Positions 16,418-26,075 of a DNA stretch of 64,000 nucleotides are shown here, piece after piece. The DNA is from Mucilaginibacter sp. (GTDB taxonomy: Bacteria > Bacteroidota > Bacteroidia > Sphingobacteriales > Sphingobacteriaceae): NCBI RefSeq assembly GCF_028288225.1, contig NZ_JAQBOC010000022.1, positions 1 to 64,000 of the forward strand. Reading direction: 5' to 3'. The first letter of the stretch is position 1. Each line of letters starts with the position of its first letter. The position numbers were made by a program, and so were the translations under genes. The notes under the pieces were generated by a model. The model was not told the origin of the DNA. It did no database searches and was given only the letters and a program-made list of their open reading frames with translations.

Positions 16418-19400
16418 ATGGACAGGATCAATTGGCTGAATTATACTTCTACGGATTTTCAATACTTTTGCAACGCCTTATTGAGCTTTGAAATTTCTAA
16501 ACAATTTGAACCCTTTGCGGCCCCAGGAAGGGATGGCGGAATAGACGGAAGCTATGAGGGACAATATTCACAATTTATAGGTAAATGGCGGTTTCAATAT
16601 AAGTTCCATGTTACTGCCAGAAAGCAAGCTTTTTCAAGTATCAAAGCTGAATTAAGACAGGAGTTATTTAAGGTCGTGAACGAAGATATATTCGTTTTAC
16701 TAACCAATATCGAACTTCTGCCGCAAGAGCATAACGAACTTAAACAAATTGCCCAAGAGGCCATTCTCGATAAACAACAATTGAGAGAGGTTCTGATTTG
16801 GGACGGTGCTAAAATATTTACCATTTATCTCAAATATCCTCTTTTAAAAATATGGCTAGAGTCCGGTTTTAATACTGCGCAACTACAGCCATATGCTCTG
16901 TTTTACAAATCATTAATTGAAGCGTCAACCAAAGACCCATTTACCCTTAGTAATCATTTCGTAGCAAGGGAAGAACAACTTCAACAATTAGGCGACTTTC
17001 TGAAAAATCCTGCTTTAAACGCAGTAATGATAACAGGGGAAGCCGGCATGGGCAAAACCAGGCTCGTTATAGAGTTTTTCAAAAAAAAAATTGACCATAA
17101 TGAAGATTGGCTGGCGCTGGTCTTGGCAAACTACAGCATAGACTTCGATAAATTAGTCAAGTCTACCAGTGGCGATAAAAATTATATCATTCTTGTTGAT
17201 GATGCGCATCAATATAGACCTGAACAGATTGCTGATCTTAAACGGTTTGCAGCCTTAAAAAGAGCCAACCAAGTCAAAGTAATTTTTACGTTTAGAAATA
17301 TCGAATTTAATCAGGCCACCCAACTTGTTAAAGAATATGAAGAAGTGGATACCTTGTCGATGCCGTTAGGACAACTTAATGAAACAGATACGCGGCTTTT
17401 ATTTGAAGAAGAAGTTAAAAACACATATCTAGAATACTACACCGCTCAATTGGCGCAAATCTCAAGGGGACGGCCGATTTTAATTGTGGCTATTTTGAAA
17501 GCTGCGGAACTACAAATACCGGTACCTCAAATTAAGTCTGCCAAATTCCTTTATGACTATGTAAATAATTACTTCAGATCATTTATTTTAAGGATAAAGG
17601 AAAAAACGAATTTGAGTGAAGTTAGAGCAACTAATTTTCTCAGGTTAATTTGCTTATTGGAACCAATTAATATATTAGATAATGAGTGGATAGATCAATT
17701 GTCGCAAAGTGAGAACATAGAGACGGAGACTATCCGATATATATTTGAACAGTTGAGTGAGCAGCATTTCTTAAGTGCAAAATTTCAAAGCGAAATAAAA
17801 CCAGATTATTACAGCGATATATTGCTTATGGGGGCCGAGCCGTCCTGGCTGGCACAGAAAATTGATCTGTATTATAATTCAATCGACAACATCATAAAAA
17901 ATCTGGCTACAGTTGATGAAGTCAACTCCAATAAAGACAGATCTCAGACCTTACTCGATCAATTGCTGGAAAAGTACATCAAGAATTTATCATCTACTGA
18001 CAGTTATGAGGAATTCACCCGAATTTTAAAAACGATATATTCCTTAAATGGTTACAAGTCGGCTAAAGCAATTGAAGCTGTTAATTGTTATTATCACATA
18101 CTTACCAACCCAAGCCATCATTTCCATGAACGCCTTATCGGCATCACCGGGGCGAAGCATTTTGGCATATTTCAGGAATACGTATCTGTTAAAAACATTT
18201 TGCAAGATTTACTCCATAGAACGGAGCATTTGGACTATGTATTTGAGATGGTATTTAAGTTTTTTGCAATAATACCGGACAAGGACATTTTTAAAGCCAC
18301 GTTCGATTTTACCTACGTGGAAGCAGTTTATCGTTTTGCATTAGTAAAACAGCTTTTCTATGTGCAAAAATCAAGTCTGCTACTGCATGGCGGAAATAAT
18401 GCGGTTACCAGGCTCATTTTGGATAGTTATAAAGAACTACTAAAATTGAATTTTACAAGCCATTCGATGGATGCCTACGGCAAAGCCATAACGATCAGAA
18501 GATATTATCTGCCGGATCAGCCGAGTGTGCATGAATTAAGGGCATCAATTATCAAGCAACTTGATGAGCTATATTTTAAAACGGACGATATAGAAATCAA
18601 AGAAATAGCTATTAAACAGTTATTGGATATTCCCCGCGAGATCGCATCGTCAAAAAGAGAAAAATTCGCCTACAATCATCCGGGCGACACCATTGCTGTG
18701 CTAAACTTTTTAGAAAGGGCTATAACTGATCTACCAATTAATTTTCAAGGAGATGTTTTGGACAAATTGTACTGGTTTAAAAAGTGGAATATAGGTGATG
18801 AGTACCTGGAGCCAATCCGGGCAATTGAAAGTAAGCTTGTCCCGACTACGGTAGTTGAGGAGCTGATTTTTTTATTTAGCAAAGCCGAAAACGATATCGA
18901 TAGTGACGCTAATCTGGTAAGAGAAAATCTAAGGGAAAAAAGCAGGGAGCTTATTTCAGGATATTTGGCATTGGAAGTCGCCGAAGGCATAGCCGCTCTT
19001 TTTAAGACATCAAAAGAAATTCCGTTTAATTTTTGGGATTTTACCAATGTGCTGTATCTTGAATTTCCTGCGCAGCTTAGGACGATATACGACTACCTAT
19101 GGGATAACGAACGGAATATACTATTTCAATTGGGATCAGGTATGCTACAGGCCCTCTATTTTGTTCATAAAGACGAAGACTTTTACTGGAAGAAGATAAA
19201 GCAATTGCTGGAGGAAGGAAGCTTTCAGGCGTTTAATATTATTCTCCATATTTACGCTTTCAGAAAAGAAAGATCTCCCATAAATTATAAAGACGCCGAC
19301 CTAATCCTACAGGTTTATAATAACCGTTTTCCTGAAAACAGCACTTGGCTTTCACTTTCGCTGTTGAATATTTTTTATGTAGATCGTGAAAAGGCCCTAA

Positions 19401-20245
19401 CCGTGATCGGTGATTTTTTGGAGGAGTGTTCTCAAAAAGATGGAAGTCAATTGTTTATGTATTTGTTTGATGGCTTCGAAGATTATTATACCGAAGCGCG
19501 GGCGTTATTACTGGAGCATAGCTTGAGATTTTCCCTTGAATATGAAATAGAAAATGCATTAAAGGCGGTGATAAGAAAAGAAGGATTTACTCCCGTCTTT
19601 AATTATTTAAAGAACCGAATAGCCCTAAAAGCGCAAAATATCAGCGAAAATAATATCAATTCAGGTTATGAAGCCATCCCTTTTGGTGAAGGGCGATTAT
19701 TAACATCTTTTGACTCGGAAGCCAAGGCAAATATTTTGATGGATGCCTTCGACTGGTATATCCATTTGGATTTTAAAGAGGGAATGGAATATTATGCTTC
19801 TGTTTTGCTGGATTACCTCAATTCAAGTAAATTGTTAATAGAACCGGTTTATTCGGCGATAATTGATAAGATAGAACAAAATAAATCCGATAAAATTCGC
19901 CTAAACCGGCTGGTGCAATGTTTAAGCATATTTGAACAAAAAAATGAGTATTTGATTGAATCAGTTGAAATAATATATGACTACGTAAGCAAAACCTATG
20001 AAAATGATTATGATTATTTTCAAAACTTCAAATGGAATTGTAGCCAAGCAATAACCTCAATGGGGGTAAAAAGTGGCACCTCCGGCGAGCCTTTTCCTGC
20101 CGATTTAGCGTTAAAGAAGCTTCTCGAAAATTCGATAGAAAAATATAGTTATAAAACCCCTTTTGCAGATTTTTTAACCCGTCTTTTAACAGGCGTAAAT
20201 GACGAGATTAACCGAACCATCGATAGATATAAAAATGAATGGTAA
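16418..20245 (+). CDS. Avs-like STAND NTPase with N-terminal Mrr-type nuclease domain
   Basis: A 1275-residue protein. Residues 1-160 look like an Mrr-type PD-(D/E)xK nuclease: DFQYFCNALLSFE, then GRDGGIDGSYEG (Asp43) and WRFQYKFH (Gln60-x-Lys62). Residues about 185-420 form a STAND-type P-loop domain: Walker A GEAGMGKT (207-214), Walker B IILVDDAH (Asp261-Asp262), then VIFTFRN. The remaining ~850 residues are helical, without enzymatic motifs, as in sensor regions of antiviral STAND (Avs) proteins that detect phage proteins. ATG 16418 is preferred over a TTG at 16397. The stop overlaps the next gene. Sensing of a phage protein followed by DNA cleavage is inferred from the family layout. Confidence 0.8.
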   Translation: MDRINWLNYTSTDFQYFCNALLSFEISKQFEPFAAPGRDGGIDGSYEGQYSQFIGKWRFQYKFHVTARKQAFSSIKAELRQELFKVVNEDIFVLLTNIELLPQEHNELKQIAQEAILDKQQLREVLIWDGAKIFTIYLKYPLLKIWLESGFNTAQLQPYALFYKSLIEASTKDPFTLSNHFVAREEQLQQLGDFLKNPALNAVMITGEAGMGKTRLVIEFFKKKIDHNEDWLALVLANYSIDFDKLVKSTSGDKNYIILVDDAHQYRPEQIADLKRFAALKRANQVKVIFTFRNIEFNQATQLVKEYEEVDTLSMPLGQLNETDTRLLFEEEVKNTYLEYYTAQLAQISRGRPILIVAILKAAELQIPVPQIKSAKFLYDYVNNYFRSFILRIKEKTNLSEVRATNFLRLICLLEPINILDNEWIDQLSQSENIETETIRYIFEQLSEQHFLSAKFQSEIKPDYYSDILLMGAEPSWLAQKIDLYYNSIDNIIKNLATVDEVNSNKDRSQTLLDQLLEKYIKNLSSTDSYEEFTRILKTIYSLNGYKSAKAIEAVNCYYHILTNPSHHFHERLIGITGAKHFGIFQEYVSVKNILQDLLHRTEHLDYVFEMVFKFFAIIPDKDIFKATFDFTYVEAVYRFALVKQLFYVQKSSLLLHGGNNAVTRLILDSYKELLKLNFTSHSMDAYGKAITIRRYYLPDQPSVHELRASIIKQLDELYFKTDDIEIKEIAIKQLLDIPREIASSKREKFAYNHPGDTIAVLNFLERAITDLPINFQGDVLDKLYWFKKWNIGDEYLEPIRAIESKLVPTTVVEELIFLFSKAENDIDSDANLVRENLREKSRELISGYLALEVAEGIAALFKTSKEIPFNFWDFTNVLYLEFPAQLRTIYDYLWDNERNILFQLGSGMLQALYFVHKDEDFYWKKIKQLLEEGSFQAFNIILHIYAFRKERSPINYKDADLILQVYNNRFPENSTWLSLSLLNIFYVDREKALTVIGDFLEECSQKDGSQLFMYLFDGFEDYYTEARALLLEHSLRFSLEYEIENALKAVIRKEGFTPVFNYLKNRIALKAQNISENNINSGYEAIPFGEGRLLTSFDSEAKANILMDAFDWYIHLDFKEGMEYYASVLLDYLNSSKLLIEPVYSAIIDKIEQNKSDKIRLNRLVQCLSIFEQKNEYLIESVEIIYDYVSKTYENDYDYFQNFKWNCSQAITSMGVKSGTSGEPFPADLALKKLLENSIEKYSYKTPFADFLTRLLTGVNDEINRTIDRYKNEW

Positions 20246-21072
20246 CAACAATTAAAAAGGAATTAACGGATTTACAGGTGTTGAAAGGCAAATTGCTTGT
20301 CGCTATCGAAAAGAAAATTATCGGTAATCAGGTAGCTCAAACCAATTGGATGATCGATAATTGGCTAAAGATTGAGTATGGCAGTTTGAAAGACCTTTTA
20401 AATTCTATTGAAAATAGACTGCGTAAATGCGAAGTTATCTATTTCACTTACTTTGAAAATATAAACCACTCTGTACTTGACGGTTCCTCCGCCGATCTTC
20501 CTGTCGGCACGAATGCTTTATTTTATTTTGGAACTAACCAATTAAAGTCGGTGTTTGAAGTAAATGACGCGGCATTTTACAAGGAGCTAATTGACATAAA
20601 TTTTCAGACCTATATTTTATCACTGGCCACGCTTTTTGAAAATATTGTCCGCCTTGTTGAAATACTTATAAAAAAAATCATACTGCATATTAAAGGGAAA
20701 CGGCCTACAAGCTCTCCTTTGACGAGTTTTCTTGACCACTACGACTCATTAATAAGCCTGGAATATAAAAAGGAAGATGATTTATATAAGTGCTTTATCC
20801 TCTACGAGCCCTTTTTTAAAAAATATTTGATCACCATTAATGAGTTAAGAAATAGATATATACATGGTTATCAAACATACTTAGGTTCAAGCGATGAGGA
20901 ATATAAGATCATCGAAAAATTTGATGATAAACAATTTAGTAAAAACTCGCCTGAGCTTAATGTTGACGAGTTTATTAAAGCTACGTTGAATATGACCAAG
21001 AATTTAGTTGCTGATTTACTGAATTGCCTAACGATTATTGTTGAAGATCCCGTCGCGACAATTCCTGCATAA
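20239..21072 (+). CDS. HEPN-like protein coupled to the STAND NTPase
   Basis: A 277-residue, mostly helical protein. Its start codon lies inside the last codons of the STAND gene (7-base overlap), indicating translational coupling. It has NELRNRYIHGYQ at about 201-212: Arg204, Asn205 and His209, the R-N-x3-H form of the Rx4-6H motif of HEPN ribonucleases. An earlier long helix (LSLATLFENIVRLVEILIKK) and the late helix (FIKATLNMTKNLVADLLNCL) fit the HEPN four-helix bundle. Cthe_2314-type HEPN is a possible subfamily. It could be a second, RNA-cutting effector or a regulator of the STAND protein. Function is inferred; the motif and the overlap are seen. Confidence 0.65.
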   Translation: MVTTIKKELTDLQVLKGKLLVAIEKKIIGNQVAQTNWMIDNWLKIEYGSLKDLLNSIENRLRKCEVIYFTYFENINHSVLDGSSADLPVGTNALFYFGTNQLKSVFEVNDAAFYKELIDINFQTYILSLATLFENIVRLVEILIKKIILHIKGKRPTSSPLTSFLDHYDSLISLEYKKEDDLYKCFILYEPFFKKYLITINELRNRYIHGYQTYLGSSDEEYKIIEKFDDKQFSKNSPELNVDEFIKATLNMTKNLVADLLNCLTIIVEDPVATIPA

Positions 21073-21078
21073 TATCGA

Positions 21079-21312
21079 TCATCTTTTATCCTTACTGCTT
21101 TTATCAAACGCCACCAGGTTGAACATTTCCCGTAACCTTGACCGCACCCGGTTGCCATAACATTGCTCCAGTTCAGAACTGGTTAAGTTGGTAATTAAAT
21201 AAGTTTGTGCTATCCGGCTGACAAACAGATCATATCGGCTCAATGGAATTTCGCCCATCACATTACATTCATTGCCGTAATATTTCAGGTTGTTTTCAGA
21301 GATGCAAGTTGA
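21079..21312 (-). pseudogene. 3' remnant of a DnaC/IstB-like ATPase gene
   Basis: The minus strand reads ISENNLKYYGNECNVMGEIP, then SRYDLFVSRIAQTYLITNLT and YGNRVRSRLREMFNLVAF to a stop at 21079. This is the C-terminal part of the DnaC-like replication ATPases found on Bacteroidota mobile elements (TTNL... YGNRVRSRxREMFN). Upstream in the same frame stop codons come at once, and the Walker motifs are gone, so only about 75 residues remain. It marks the right border of the accessory island. Confidence 0.65.
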
Positions 21313-21389
21313 TTATCATTAACTCTGAATATAACCGGCCTGATAGTGATCGGCTACTTTGGTTTAATCGAAGTGTTTTGGATTTAGTA

Positions 21390-24300
21390 TCATCTAAAAT
21401 TCCTTCCCTTATGAAAAACTTCCCTGCTGTCCGGCGCAGGAGCTGTTGTCTCATCTGCGCGTGCCAATGTTAGAAGCGGCAGATCATTTTCATTTGCTAC
21501 GGTCAAACCGCGCAGCAGGCTATTCAAATTAAAACAGCGCCTGGCGACTACATGGATCACTTCGCCCTCGATCTGCAATTTTCCTTCTACCATGAATAAA
21601 CGGGATTGGATGATTTCCTTACGGTACTGATCAAACAGCTTTTCCCAGACGACGATATTAGCTGCGCCTGATTCATCCTCCAGCGTCATAAATAGTATGC
21701 CTTTAGCCGTGCCGGGCCTTTGACGAACAGTGATCAGCCCGGCGACCTTAACCGCATTGCCATCTTTCATGGTTTTTAAATCACCGATTTTGGTATTGCG
21801 CAATAGATCCAGTTTTTCACGCACTAATGCAACCGGGTGATTTTTTAGGGACAACCCTGTCGATGAATAATCCTGCACCACATGCTCACCCTCGGTCATT
21901 AGTGGTAATTGTATTTGCACTTCTTTGACACTTTCTGATTGTTGCCCCTCAAACAGCGCCATTGGGCGGTCACCTAAAGCTGCTACTTCCCATAAAGCCT
22001 GGCGGCGGTCTGAGCCCAATGAACGGAAAGCATCTGCATCACTTAATTTTTCTAAAGCCGCTTCGGGAACACCTGCGCTCCGGAGCTGATCAACATGAGT
22101 GTAAAACTGATTGCGGGCCGCTATTAACAATTGCATATCTTCTTCACCTAAGCCCTTGACCTGCCGGAAACCCAAACGTACTGCATGATACTCACCATCT
22201 TTTTCTTCTAACGTATTATCCCAAAAAGAATAATTGACATCCACCGGCAGTACTGTAACCTGGTGATCCCTTGCATCCCGGACAAGCTGAGCGGGCTGGT
22301 AAAAACCCATCGGCTGGCTGTTCAATAATGCGGCGCAGAACACATCGGGGTAGTAATATTTCAACCAGGAGGAGATATAGACCAGTAAAGCAAAGGAGGC
22401 TGCATGGCTTTCCGGGAAACCATAACCTTCAAATCCTTGTAGTTGCTTAAAGACCCGCCGTGAAAAGTCTTCTTCGTAACCACGAGCCACCATGCCGTCC
22501 ACCAGCTTCTTTTCATACAGGTGCAATTTACCATTGGCCTTAAAGGTGGCCATACTGCGCCGTAATTCATCCGCTTCGGCTGGCGTAAACCCAGCCGCCA
22601 CAATAGCAATCTCCATTGCTTGTTCTTGAAAAAGCGGCACACCCAATGTTCTGCCCAATATTTCCTCTAATTCTTTGGACGGGTATTCCACGACTTCCTC
22701 GCCGTTACGGCGGCGCAGGTATGGATGCACCATATCGCCTTGTATCGGCCCCGGCCGCACAATAGCCACCTCGATCACCAGGTCATAAAAGCAGGTGGGT
22801 TTGAGCCGCGGCAGCATGGACATTTGTGCCCGGCTTTCGATCTGGAACACGCCAATGGTATCCGCATGGCAGATCATTTCGTAAACCTTCGGGTCATCCT
22901 GTGGAACATTGGCCAGCGTTAATTTTTTACCATAATGCTGTAACACCATATCAAATGCCTTATGGATCATGGTCAGCATACCCAAACCTAATACATCCAC
23001 TTTCAGGATACCCAAAGCTTCCAGGTCATCCTTGTTCCATTCCAGTTGGGTGCGATTTTCCATCCTTGCATTAAGTACAGGGCAGAGGTCAGACAGCTTG
23101 CCATCGGTAATGACGAACCCGCCGGTATGCTGTCCCAGCTGCCGCGGAAAACCCATCAGCAGCGTGGTCAGTTCCAGTACCTTGTAGATCAGCGGGTCGC
23201 GTGGGTTCAAACCCTGTTCGCATAACCGTTTCCCATCAAAACCTTCATCACTGAAATCCCAGATGGTGGCGCCGATCCGTTTAATGGTATCTTCTGATAG
23301 TCCCATCGCCTTGCCCACATCCCGGATAGCACCCCGGTGACGTTCCTGCGTAACCGTAGCTACGATGGCCGCACGGTCACGGCCATAATCCTCGTAAATA
23401 TATTGGATGATCTCCTCGCGCCGTTCGTGCTCGAAGTCCACGTCAATGTCGGGCCATTCTTCCCGCGCATCGGACATGAAACGGGAAAAAAGCAGCCGCG
23501 ACTTCATGGGGTTGACTGCAGTAATAGCCAAACAATAACAGACCGTCGAATTCGCTGCGGAGCCGCGCCCCTGGTGCAGGATACCTAGTTCTTCAGCTTT
23601 TTGGGTGTATTTATATACCCGCAGAAAATACGGGGCAAGCTTGCGGCGCTCGATAAAGGCCAGCTCAATTTCGAGCTGCTTTTTGATTTTGTTTGGAATG
23701 ATCTCTCCAAAACGTTCGTGTGCCCCCGCCCAGGTATGTTTGATCAATCGTTCCTGTGGTGTCAGGCCATCAATCATTTTTTCTTCCGGCTCGATGTATT
23801 TAAGGGTATCCAGTGAAAAGGTACAGGCTTCCGCAATTTCCAGCGCGTTGCCGATAGCCTCCGGATACCCCCTAAACAGGCGCTGCAGTTCGTCTATGGG
23901 CTTGATAAACCGTTCCGCATTCGCATGCAGCCGGAAGCCCGCCGTATGGATCGTGCATTTCTCCCGGATACAGGTTAAGATATCCTGTAATTCGCGGCGG
24001 TTAGCTTCATGGTAATGCACATCGCCAACGGCCGCCATCGGCACACCCAGCTGCGAAAGGCGATACAATCTTTTGGCATCATCACCGCTGTAGGAACGGG
24101 TAGCTGCCACATACAAGGAATGGCCCAATGCTGCACGGTATTCCGCCACCTGTTGTTTGAATTCATCGTCATAGTCAAACCGTGCGTTCAGCGTATCAGG
24201 CGGAACAACAATGAATTTGATACCTTCTTTGTGTGTATAAACATCCGCCCGATACAAATGGCATTCTCCTTTTTTCGCCCGCAGGTTCCCCACGGTTAGC

Positions 24301-24572
24301 AGCGCCGATAGCCTGCCATAAGCATCCCTATCTGTTGGGTAAGCCAGCAAGCTTGGCCCATCTAATAAATCCAGCCTGCAGGCCGGAATAAATTTAACAG
24401 GCAACTTTTTAGCCGCAATATGCGCACGCACGATACCTGCCAGGCTGTTGCGGTCAGTTATGGCGATAGCCGCATAGTCATAGCCTGCAGCCTGTTCCAC
24501 CAGCTCTTCCGGGTGCGACCCACCCCGCAGGAAGCTGAAATTGCTGGTCGCCTGTAATTCTGCGTATCTCAT
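21390..24572 (-). CDS. dnaE2: Error-prone DNA polymerase DnaE2 (ImuC)
   Basis: A 1060-residue C-family polymerase. It begins with a PHP domain (RYAELQATSNFSFLRGGSHP). The palm carries the catalytic acidic triad region PDIDVDFEHERREEIIQYIY, followed by the thumb/finger signature VEVAIVRPGPIQGDMVHPYL and an OB fold near the C-terminus (VAGLITVRQRPGTAKGILFM). Length and domain order fit DnaE2 rather than the replicative DnaE1 (about 1150-1200 residues). It performs translesion synthesis with ImuB, which recruits it to the clamp. It is the third gene of the imuA-imuB-dnaE2 operon, three bases after imuB. Confidence 0.93.
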   Translation of the reverse strand: MRYAELQATSNFSFLRGGSHPEELVEQAAGYDYAAIAITDRNSLAGIVRAHIAAKKLPVKFIPACRLDLLDGPSLLAYPTDRDAYGRLSALLTVGNLRAKKGECHLYRADVYTHKEGIKFIVVPPDTLNARFDYDDEFKQQVAEYRAALGHSLYVAATRSYSGDDAKRLYRLSQLGVPMAAVGDVHYHEANRRELQDILTCIREKCTIHTAGFRLHANAERFIKPIDELQRLFRGYPEAIGNALEIAEACTFSLDTLKYIEPEEKMIDGLTPQERLIKHTWAGAHERFGEIIPNKIKKQLEIELAFIERRKLAPYFLRVYKYTQKAEELGILHQGRGSAANSTVCYCLAITAVNPMKSRLLFSRFMSDAREEWPDIDVDFEHERREEIIQYIYEDYGRDRAAIVATVTQERHRGAIRDVGKAMGLSEDTIKRIGATIWDFSDEGFDGKRLCEQGLNPRDPLIYKVLELTTLLMGFPRQLGQHTGGFVITDGKLSDLCPVLNARMENRTQLEWNKDDLEALGILKVDVLGLGMLTMIHKAFDMVLQHYGKKLTLANVPQDDPKVYEMICHADTIGVFQIESRAQMSMLPRLKPTCFYDLVIEVAIVRPGPIQGDMVHPYLRRRNGEEVVEYPSKELEEILGRTLGVPLFQEQAMEIAIVAAGFTPAEADELRRSMATFKANGKLHLYEKKLVDGMVARGYEEDFSRRVFKQLQGFEGYGFPESHAASFALLVYISSWLKYYYPDVFCAALLNSQPMGFYQPAQLVRDARDHQVTVLPVDVNYSFWDNTLEEKDGEYHAVRLGFRQVKGLGEEDMQLLIAARNQFYTHVDQLRSAGVPEAALEKLSDADAFRSLGSDRRQALWEVAALGDRPMALFEGQQSESVKEVQIQLPLMTEGEHVVQDYSSTGLSLKNHPVALVREKLDLLRNTKIGDLKTMKDGNAVKVAGLITVRQRPGTAKGILFMTLEDESGAANIVVWEKLFDQYRKEIIQSRLFMVEGKLQIEGEVIHVVARRCFNLNSLLRGLTVANENDLPLLTLARADETTAPAPDSREVFHKGRNFR

Positions 24573-24575
24573 AAC

Positions 24576-26072
24576 TTATGCAAAAAATCCGTGTAAATAC
24601 CATTGCGGCGCGGTATCATAATGCCCGGAACGGAACAACCAGTAACGCTGCCCGTCCGAATCCTCTACAGCATAATAATCCCGGTGCTCACCTTTGTCCC
24701 GCCACCATTCCCGTTCTATACGTTCCGGCCCGTCCGCTTTTTCGACCACATGCCGCCTGCCTTTGTAAGTAAATACTTTTGGCGGGTAATCCGGCAAAAG
24801 CGCCATAACTTCAATGGGTTCCGGGCGGCGCAGCATCCGCAGGGGGCGCGGCCTGTCTGTACGCCATTTGGTTGCAGGCACTTCTTTTAAAGAGGCTGCT
24901 TTCTTAATTGAACGTTCCGGCCAGTAGTGTTCCACCGGCAGGTAACGGTGAATAGCGTTCGGGCCAACCCTGCCCGCCAGTTTGTCCAGCAGTTCCGCCA
25001 AAGCGGTGTCCTGTAAACCGGGATTTCCTGCCCATAATTTTTCCTGTACCGGGTCAATATCTTCCACTTTCGGCACTTCCAGCAGGAATAACTCGATACC
25101 CAGGGCCGGTTCTATTTTGCTGATCTGTAATTCGAACAGTTTAAATAAATGCGAAACGCTATACGAGCCGCGATTGGTGGTAATACCGGCTTGTACCATT
25201 TTACCATCAACACGGTAACATTTGAGCAGGGCTTTGCGAACGCCTTTGCCCTCAGCCTTTAGCCTTGTACATAAGCCTTCCAGTAATTTTTGAATAGCAA
25301 TTTCAATCGCCTTGACGGTTCTGACCGGTTCCAGGCAGGGCAGCCGTTCCATATAGGGTACCGGCGTAACCAAAGGCGTTAGGTGTTCATCATCCAAACC
25401 CAATGCCTGCGCCAGTTTGAATAATAGTCCTTCGCCAAACCGTCTGCGCAATACGGAACGGGGTAGCTGTATAAAGCTTTTGATGGTAACGAAACCCAAT
25501 TTTTGCAGCTTTTCCAGCACGATGGGTTCCAGCCGGAGCGCAACAGGAGGTAAATTGAGCAACGCCCGTGCCTGTCTGCCGCTCTCAATGATAGGTGTCG
25601 TTTTTCCAAAGCGAGCCACCGCCCAGGCAGCACCGATGGTATCGGCTATGGCAGCCCTTGCATCATAGCCGGATGTGCGTAGCTTGTTAACGATCTCTTT
25701 CAAATAACCCCGTTCGCCATCCCATAAATGCGTACAGCCGGAAATATCCAGTACCAGTCCATCCGGCAGATTGACCGCCACAATAGGCGTATAACGGATA
25801 CACCACAAACCCAGTTGCCTTAATAGCCTGGCTTCTTTCCCGGGAATATGATCAAATAGTTGCAGGTTTGTTGTAATGGCTTTGGCGTCGGCCGCTGCCA
25901 TGCCGCGGTAGACACCCTGTGCTTCCGCCACCTGATTAGCGGCGGTGATAATGATGCGGTTGCGTTCCGGGGCCGCAAAAACAAAAGGCATGTCTTTTAA
26001 CTCCGGTTTTTGAAGTGCCAGCCAGTCTGTCGTCAAATGACGAAACCCTATAGCCATGAAGCGCTTTTGCAT
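24576..26072 (-). CDS. imuB: ImuB, inactive Y-family polymerase-like mutasome adaptor
   Basis: A 498-residue Y-family polymerase homologue. The N-terminal region (MQKRFMAIGFRHLTTDWLAL) lacks the DxD acidic start of active Y polymerases, as expected for ImuB, which is a catalytically dead adaptor between DnaE2, ImuA and the beta clamp. A helix-hairpin region follows (LEKLQKLGFVTIKSFIQLPR). The C-terminal part (YYAVEDSDGQRYWLFRSGHY... QWYLHGFFA) matches the ImuB-C domain. It lies between imuA and dnaE2 with three-base gaps. Confidence 0.92.
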   Translation of the reverse strand: MQKRFMAIGFRHLTTDWLALQKPELKDMPFVFAAPERNRIIITAANQVAEAQGVYRGMAAADAKAITTNLQLFDHIPGKEARLLRQLGLWCIRYTPIVAVNLPDGLVLDISGCTHLWDGERGYLKEIVNKLRTSGYDARAAIADTIGAAWAVARFGKTTPIIESGRQARALLNLPPVALRLEPIVLEKLQKLGFVTIKSFIQLPRSVLRRRFGEGLLFKLAQALGLDDEHLTPLVTPVPYMERLPCLEPVRTVKAIEIAIQKLLEGLCTRLKAEGKGVRKALLKCYRVDGKMVQAGITTNRGSYSVSHLFKLFELQISKIEPALGIELFLLEVPKVEDIDPVQEKLWAGNPGLQDTALAELLDKLAGRVGPNAIHRYLPVEHYWPERSIKKAASLKEVPATKWRTDRPRPLRMLRRPEPIEVMALLPDYPPKVFTYKGRRHVVEKADGPERIEREWWRDKGEHRDYYAVEDSDGQRYWLFRSGHYDTAPQWYLHGFFA

Positions 26073-26075
26073 TGC

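Noticed and set aside
23605..24015. 136-codon plus-strand frame inside dnaE2
   Set aside because: Opposite-strand shadow of a strongly conserved gene, with no domain of its own.
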